The position numbers and the translations under genes are program-made. Source: PALSA-555 sp963731625 (GTDB taxonomy: Bacteria; Actinomycetota; Acidimicrobiia; IMCC26256; PALSA-555). From it: 64,000 nucleotides of DNA. Below the pieces are notes generated by a model. It was not told the origin of the DNA. It worked only from the letters and a program-made list of their open reading frames with translations, and did not search any database. The DNA lies in assembly GCA_963731625.1 (NCBI GenBank), contig CAVSWH010000001.1, positions 124,001-188,000 on the forward strand. Direction: 5' to 3'. Positions 62,225 through 64,000 of this stretch are shown here, in pieces (position 1 is the first letter of the stretch; each line of letters begins with the position of its first letter).

Positions 62225-63865
62225 ATCTCCACCGCGACCCCGACGTCCGACGCCACCCGGCCAGGCGACCTCGCCACGCCCGAGCGATCGCCGCGCCACC
62301 TCCTCCGCGGGGCGGACGGCCTCTTCCTCGCCGGCCTCGCCACGCTGATCGGCTACGCCGCGTGGCTCGGTCGGGACCTCACCTTCTTCTCCGACGAATG
62401 GCCGATCATCGCGTTCCACTACAACGGCCGGTACCTGATCCCCTACGACGGGCATCTCCTCCTCATCCCGATCGCGATCTACCACGCGCTGTTCGTGACC
62501 GTCGGGCTCAGCACGTACGCGCCGTACCTCGCCGCCGGCCTCGTCTGCTACGTCCTGTTCGCGGCGTTGTTCTACGTCTACCTGCGCGGCCGCACCTGGC
62601 CCCTGCTCGCCGCGCTCGGCGCGCTCTCGGTCGTCTGGTACTCGACGGGACAGCTGAACGTGCTGTTCCCGCTCGCCCTGAACTTCTCGCTGCCGGCGGC
62701 GGCGATGGTCGCGATCTGGCTCCTCCTCGACCGGCGCACGCCGCGCCTCGACATCGTGGCGGGCGTGTGTCTGGCGGTCTCGCTCGCCAACGGCGGGGTG
62801 GGGCTCGTGCCCGTCGTCGCGGTCGGCGTCGAGCTGCTCCTCGAGCGGGCGCCCCTCCGAAGGTGGGTGCCGTTCGTGATCCCATCGGTGCTGTGGGGCG
62901 TCTGGTACCTCAAGTACCACACGTCGGTGTCGAGCCCGAACACGATCGGCGGGACGCTGCGCTTCACCGTGCACCAGATCCAGGCAACCTTCACCGGCTT
63001 CGCCGGCGGCTGGAACGCCGGCGGGTACGTCCTCGGCGTGGCGGCGGGAATCGTCTTCCTGGTCGCCCTCGTGCGCTGGCACACCTTCAATGCCCGGGCG
63101 GCCGGCGCGCTGACCGCCATGGTGGCCTTCGCCGCGCTGACCGGCTACGCCGCACGGCACGGCAACCTGCCGGCGGTGGCAGCCGACACCCCGCGCTACC
63201 TCTGGGTCGACGCCTTCTTCATCGTCGCGGCGCTCGTCGAGGTCATCCGGCCGCTGCGCATCTCGTGGGTGGTCCCGGTCGTCGTCGCGGCGATCGTCAC
63301 CGTTGTCGGGGCGGTCACCCTGGTCGGGAATCTGCGTTCCTACAACCAGGAGGTCGTGCGGTACAAGCACACGACGCGCACCTTCATGGTCGCCGTCGAG
63401 GCCATCCCGGACCGGATCGACCGGCACCGAATCATGCCCTTCAGCTTCAACATCGTCCGGGCCGGCCAGTTCCTCACGGCGGTCGACCACATCGGGTCGC
63501 CGCTCGGCGGCGTCACCCTCCGCGATCTGGGGACCGAGTCCGAGCGCGTGAGCGCGGACGGCTGGATGATCCAGGACCTCGGGCTCGGGCTCGTGCCGCC
63601 GAGCCTGATCACCGGACCGTGCACGACCCCGACGAGTACGGCGGCGCATGATCTGCGGCTCGCACGGCACGCGACGCTGGTGGTGCACGCCGGTACGAGC
63701 GTGGCGGCGGTCTCGCTGCGCCGCCTCGCGTACCGGTTCCCGAAGCCGCTCGGTCAGGTCCTCGCCGGCGGGGTCGGCCAGTTGCACATCCCGGGCGACC
63801 AGTCATCACTCCCCTGGTACGTCGAGGTGCGCGGCGCGGGCGCGACGCTGGCCGTGTGTCCGTGA
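62225..63865 (+). CDS. GT-C-like membrane protein, 546 residues (paralogue 2), ATC start
   Basis: A polytopic protein clearly paralogous to 56809-58449 (shared WLGRDL-FFSDxW-IIAFHxNG, TxRYLWxDxFF, IPDRI). No ATG, GTG or TTG exists in frame between the acyltransferase stop and the first helix. ATC at 62225 has GGAG (62214-62217) seven bases upstream and yields exactly 546 residues, the paralogue's length, so I propose an ATC start; a mutated start is the alternative. About eleven helices and a C-terminal extracytoplasmic domain. Likely co-transcribed with the acyltransferase. Confidence 0.8.
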   Translation: MSTATPTSDATRPGDLATPERSPRHLLRGADGLFLAGLATLIGYAAWLGRDLTFFSDEWPIIAFHYNGRYLIPYDGHLLLIPIAIYHALFVTVGLSTYAPYLAAGLVCYVLFAALFYVYLRGRTWPLLAALGALSVVWYSTGQLNVLFPLALNFSLPAAAMVAIWLLLDRRTPRLDIVAGVCLAVSLANGGVGLVPVVAVGVELLLERAPLRRWVPFVIPSVLWGVWYLKYHTSVSSPNTIGGTLRFTVHQIQATFTGFAGGWNAGGYVLGVAAGIVFLVALVRWHTFNARAAGALTAMVAFAALTGYAARHGNLPAVAADTPRYLWVDAFFIVAALVEVIRPLRISWVVPVVVAAIVTVVGAVTLVGNLRSYNQEVVRYKHTTRTFMVAVEAIPDRIDRHRIMPFSFNIVRAGQFLTAVDHIGSPLGGVTLRDLGTESERVSADGWMIQDLGLGLVPPSLITGPCTTPTSTAAHDLRLARHATLVVHAGTSVAAVSLRRLAYRFPKPLGQVLAGGVGQLHIPGDQSSLPWYVEVRGAGATLAVCP

Positions 63866-63908
63866 CGGCGTGGGCGCGGCACGCATCGGTGTGCCGATGA
63901 CCGTCGTC

Positions 63909-63914
63909 TACATT
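63909..63914 (+). promoter_or_regulatory. -10-like TACATT before the right-edge gene
   Basis: TACATT eight bases upstream of the GTG at 63923, with no ribosome site between, suggests a nearly leaderless promoter. No clear -35. Confidence 0.3.
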
Positions 63915-63922
63915 CGTCGGGC

Positions 63923-64000
63923 GTGAAGTCCGCCGCACGGCTGCGCGGGTCGCGCCCCGCCACCGGGCGAGTCGACGAGGCGGACGACCTCGCGGTTCAG
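63923..64000 (+). CDS. 5' end of an unidentified gene, cut by the window edge
   Basis: GTG at 63923 opens a frame of 26 codons to the end of the window, beginning VKSAARLRGSRPATGRVDE. It is on the same strand as the GT-C-like gene 57 bp upstream. Too short to assign; an upstream -10-like element supports a real start. Confidence 0.35.
   Translation, partial: MKSAARLRGSRPATGRVDEADDLAVQ

Noticed and set aside
60194..63865. A 1223-codon plus-strand open frame
   Set aside because: Its first two thirds overlap the acyltransferase gene in another frame with Arg-rich shadow composition. Only the part from 62225 has helices and a paralogue.

Overview
The window is very GC-rich DNA from a high-GC Gram-positive bacterium, most likely an actinobacterium of the Acidimicrobiia type. 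This is inferred from a homodimeric AceE pyruvate dehydrogenase, a decaprenyl-phosphate phosphoribosyltransferase-like UbiA protein, SCO6745, DUF6510, DUF7711 and DUF385 (deazaflavin-type) families, a mycobacterial-type GH15 trehalase, many GTG starts and leaderless-looking promoters. No rRNA, CRISPR array or intact insertion sequence was seen. Two tRNA-Val genes are present (anticodons CAC and GAC).

Positions 1-6.5 kb hold a minus-strand sugar-nucleotide pair (SqdB-like synthase, then an NAD-dependent epimerase, then a truncated gene), an OmpR-type two-component system behind a GtrA flippase-like protein, a DUF385 enzyme and a DUF4239 membrane protein. From 6.5 to 12.6 kb there is carbohydrate metabolism: GH15 trehalase/glucoamylase, an IolE-like TIM-barrel protein, a pyranose-2-oxidase-type GMC oxidoreductase and a divergent FG-GAP protein. 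From 12.6 to 16.2 kb lie a YbhB protein, a sulfite-oxidase-like/ferredoxin-reductase-like/DUF6510 operon, an SRPBCC protein and a RibD-type reductase.

Positions 16.49-21.03 kb are a decayed genomic island in tRNA-Val(CAC), bounded by a perfect 43-bp direct repeat. It carries a VapBC-type module, DUF7711 and DUF3024 proteins, a secreted glycine-rich protein, and an integrase whose catalytic half is gone and is fused in frame to the end of a VOC protein. A second integrase stump sits in the same position beside tRNA-Val(GAC) at 50 kb. Both stumps carry a similar 11-bp-spaced repeat just upstream, which I interpret as integrase arm sites.

Positions 21.5-42.6 kb are mostly chromosomal: aceE, a phosphodiester glycosidase, the UbiA prenyltransferase, small envelope proteins and a lipoprotein, Nudix and SDR enzymes, a polytopic membrane protein, a methyltransferase, SCO6745, a four-gene metal ABC transporter behind a Fur/Zur-like operator, a nucleosidase plus amidohydrolase pair, and a PAS-GGDEF-EAL protein.

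Positions 42.8-64 kb are an envelope-glycan-like region. Three large membrane proteins with a spermidine-synthase-like domain between membrane blocks (two in tandem) alternate with five GT-C-like polytopic proteins, two of them 546-residue paralogues. An OafA-type acyltransferase with an SGNH domain and a sugar C-methyltransferase-like protein are also here. The gene set suggests synthesis, methylation and acylation of a surface glycan or glycolipid; that role is inference from content.
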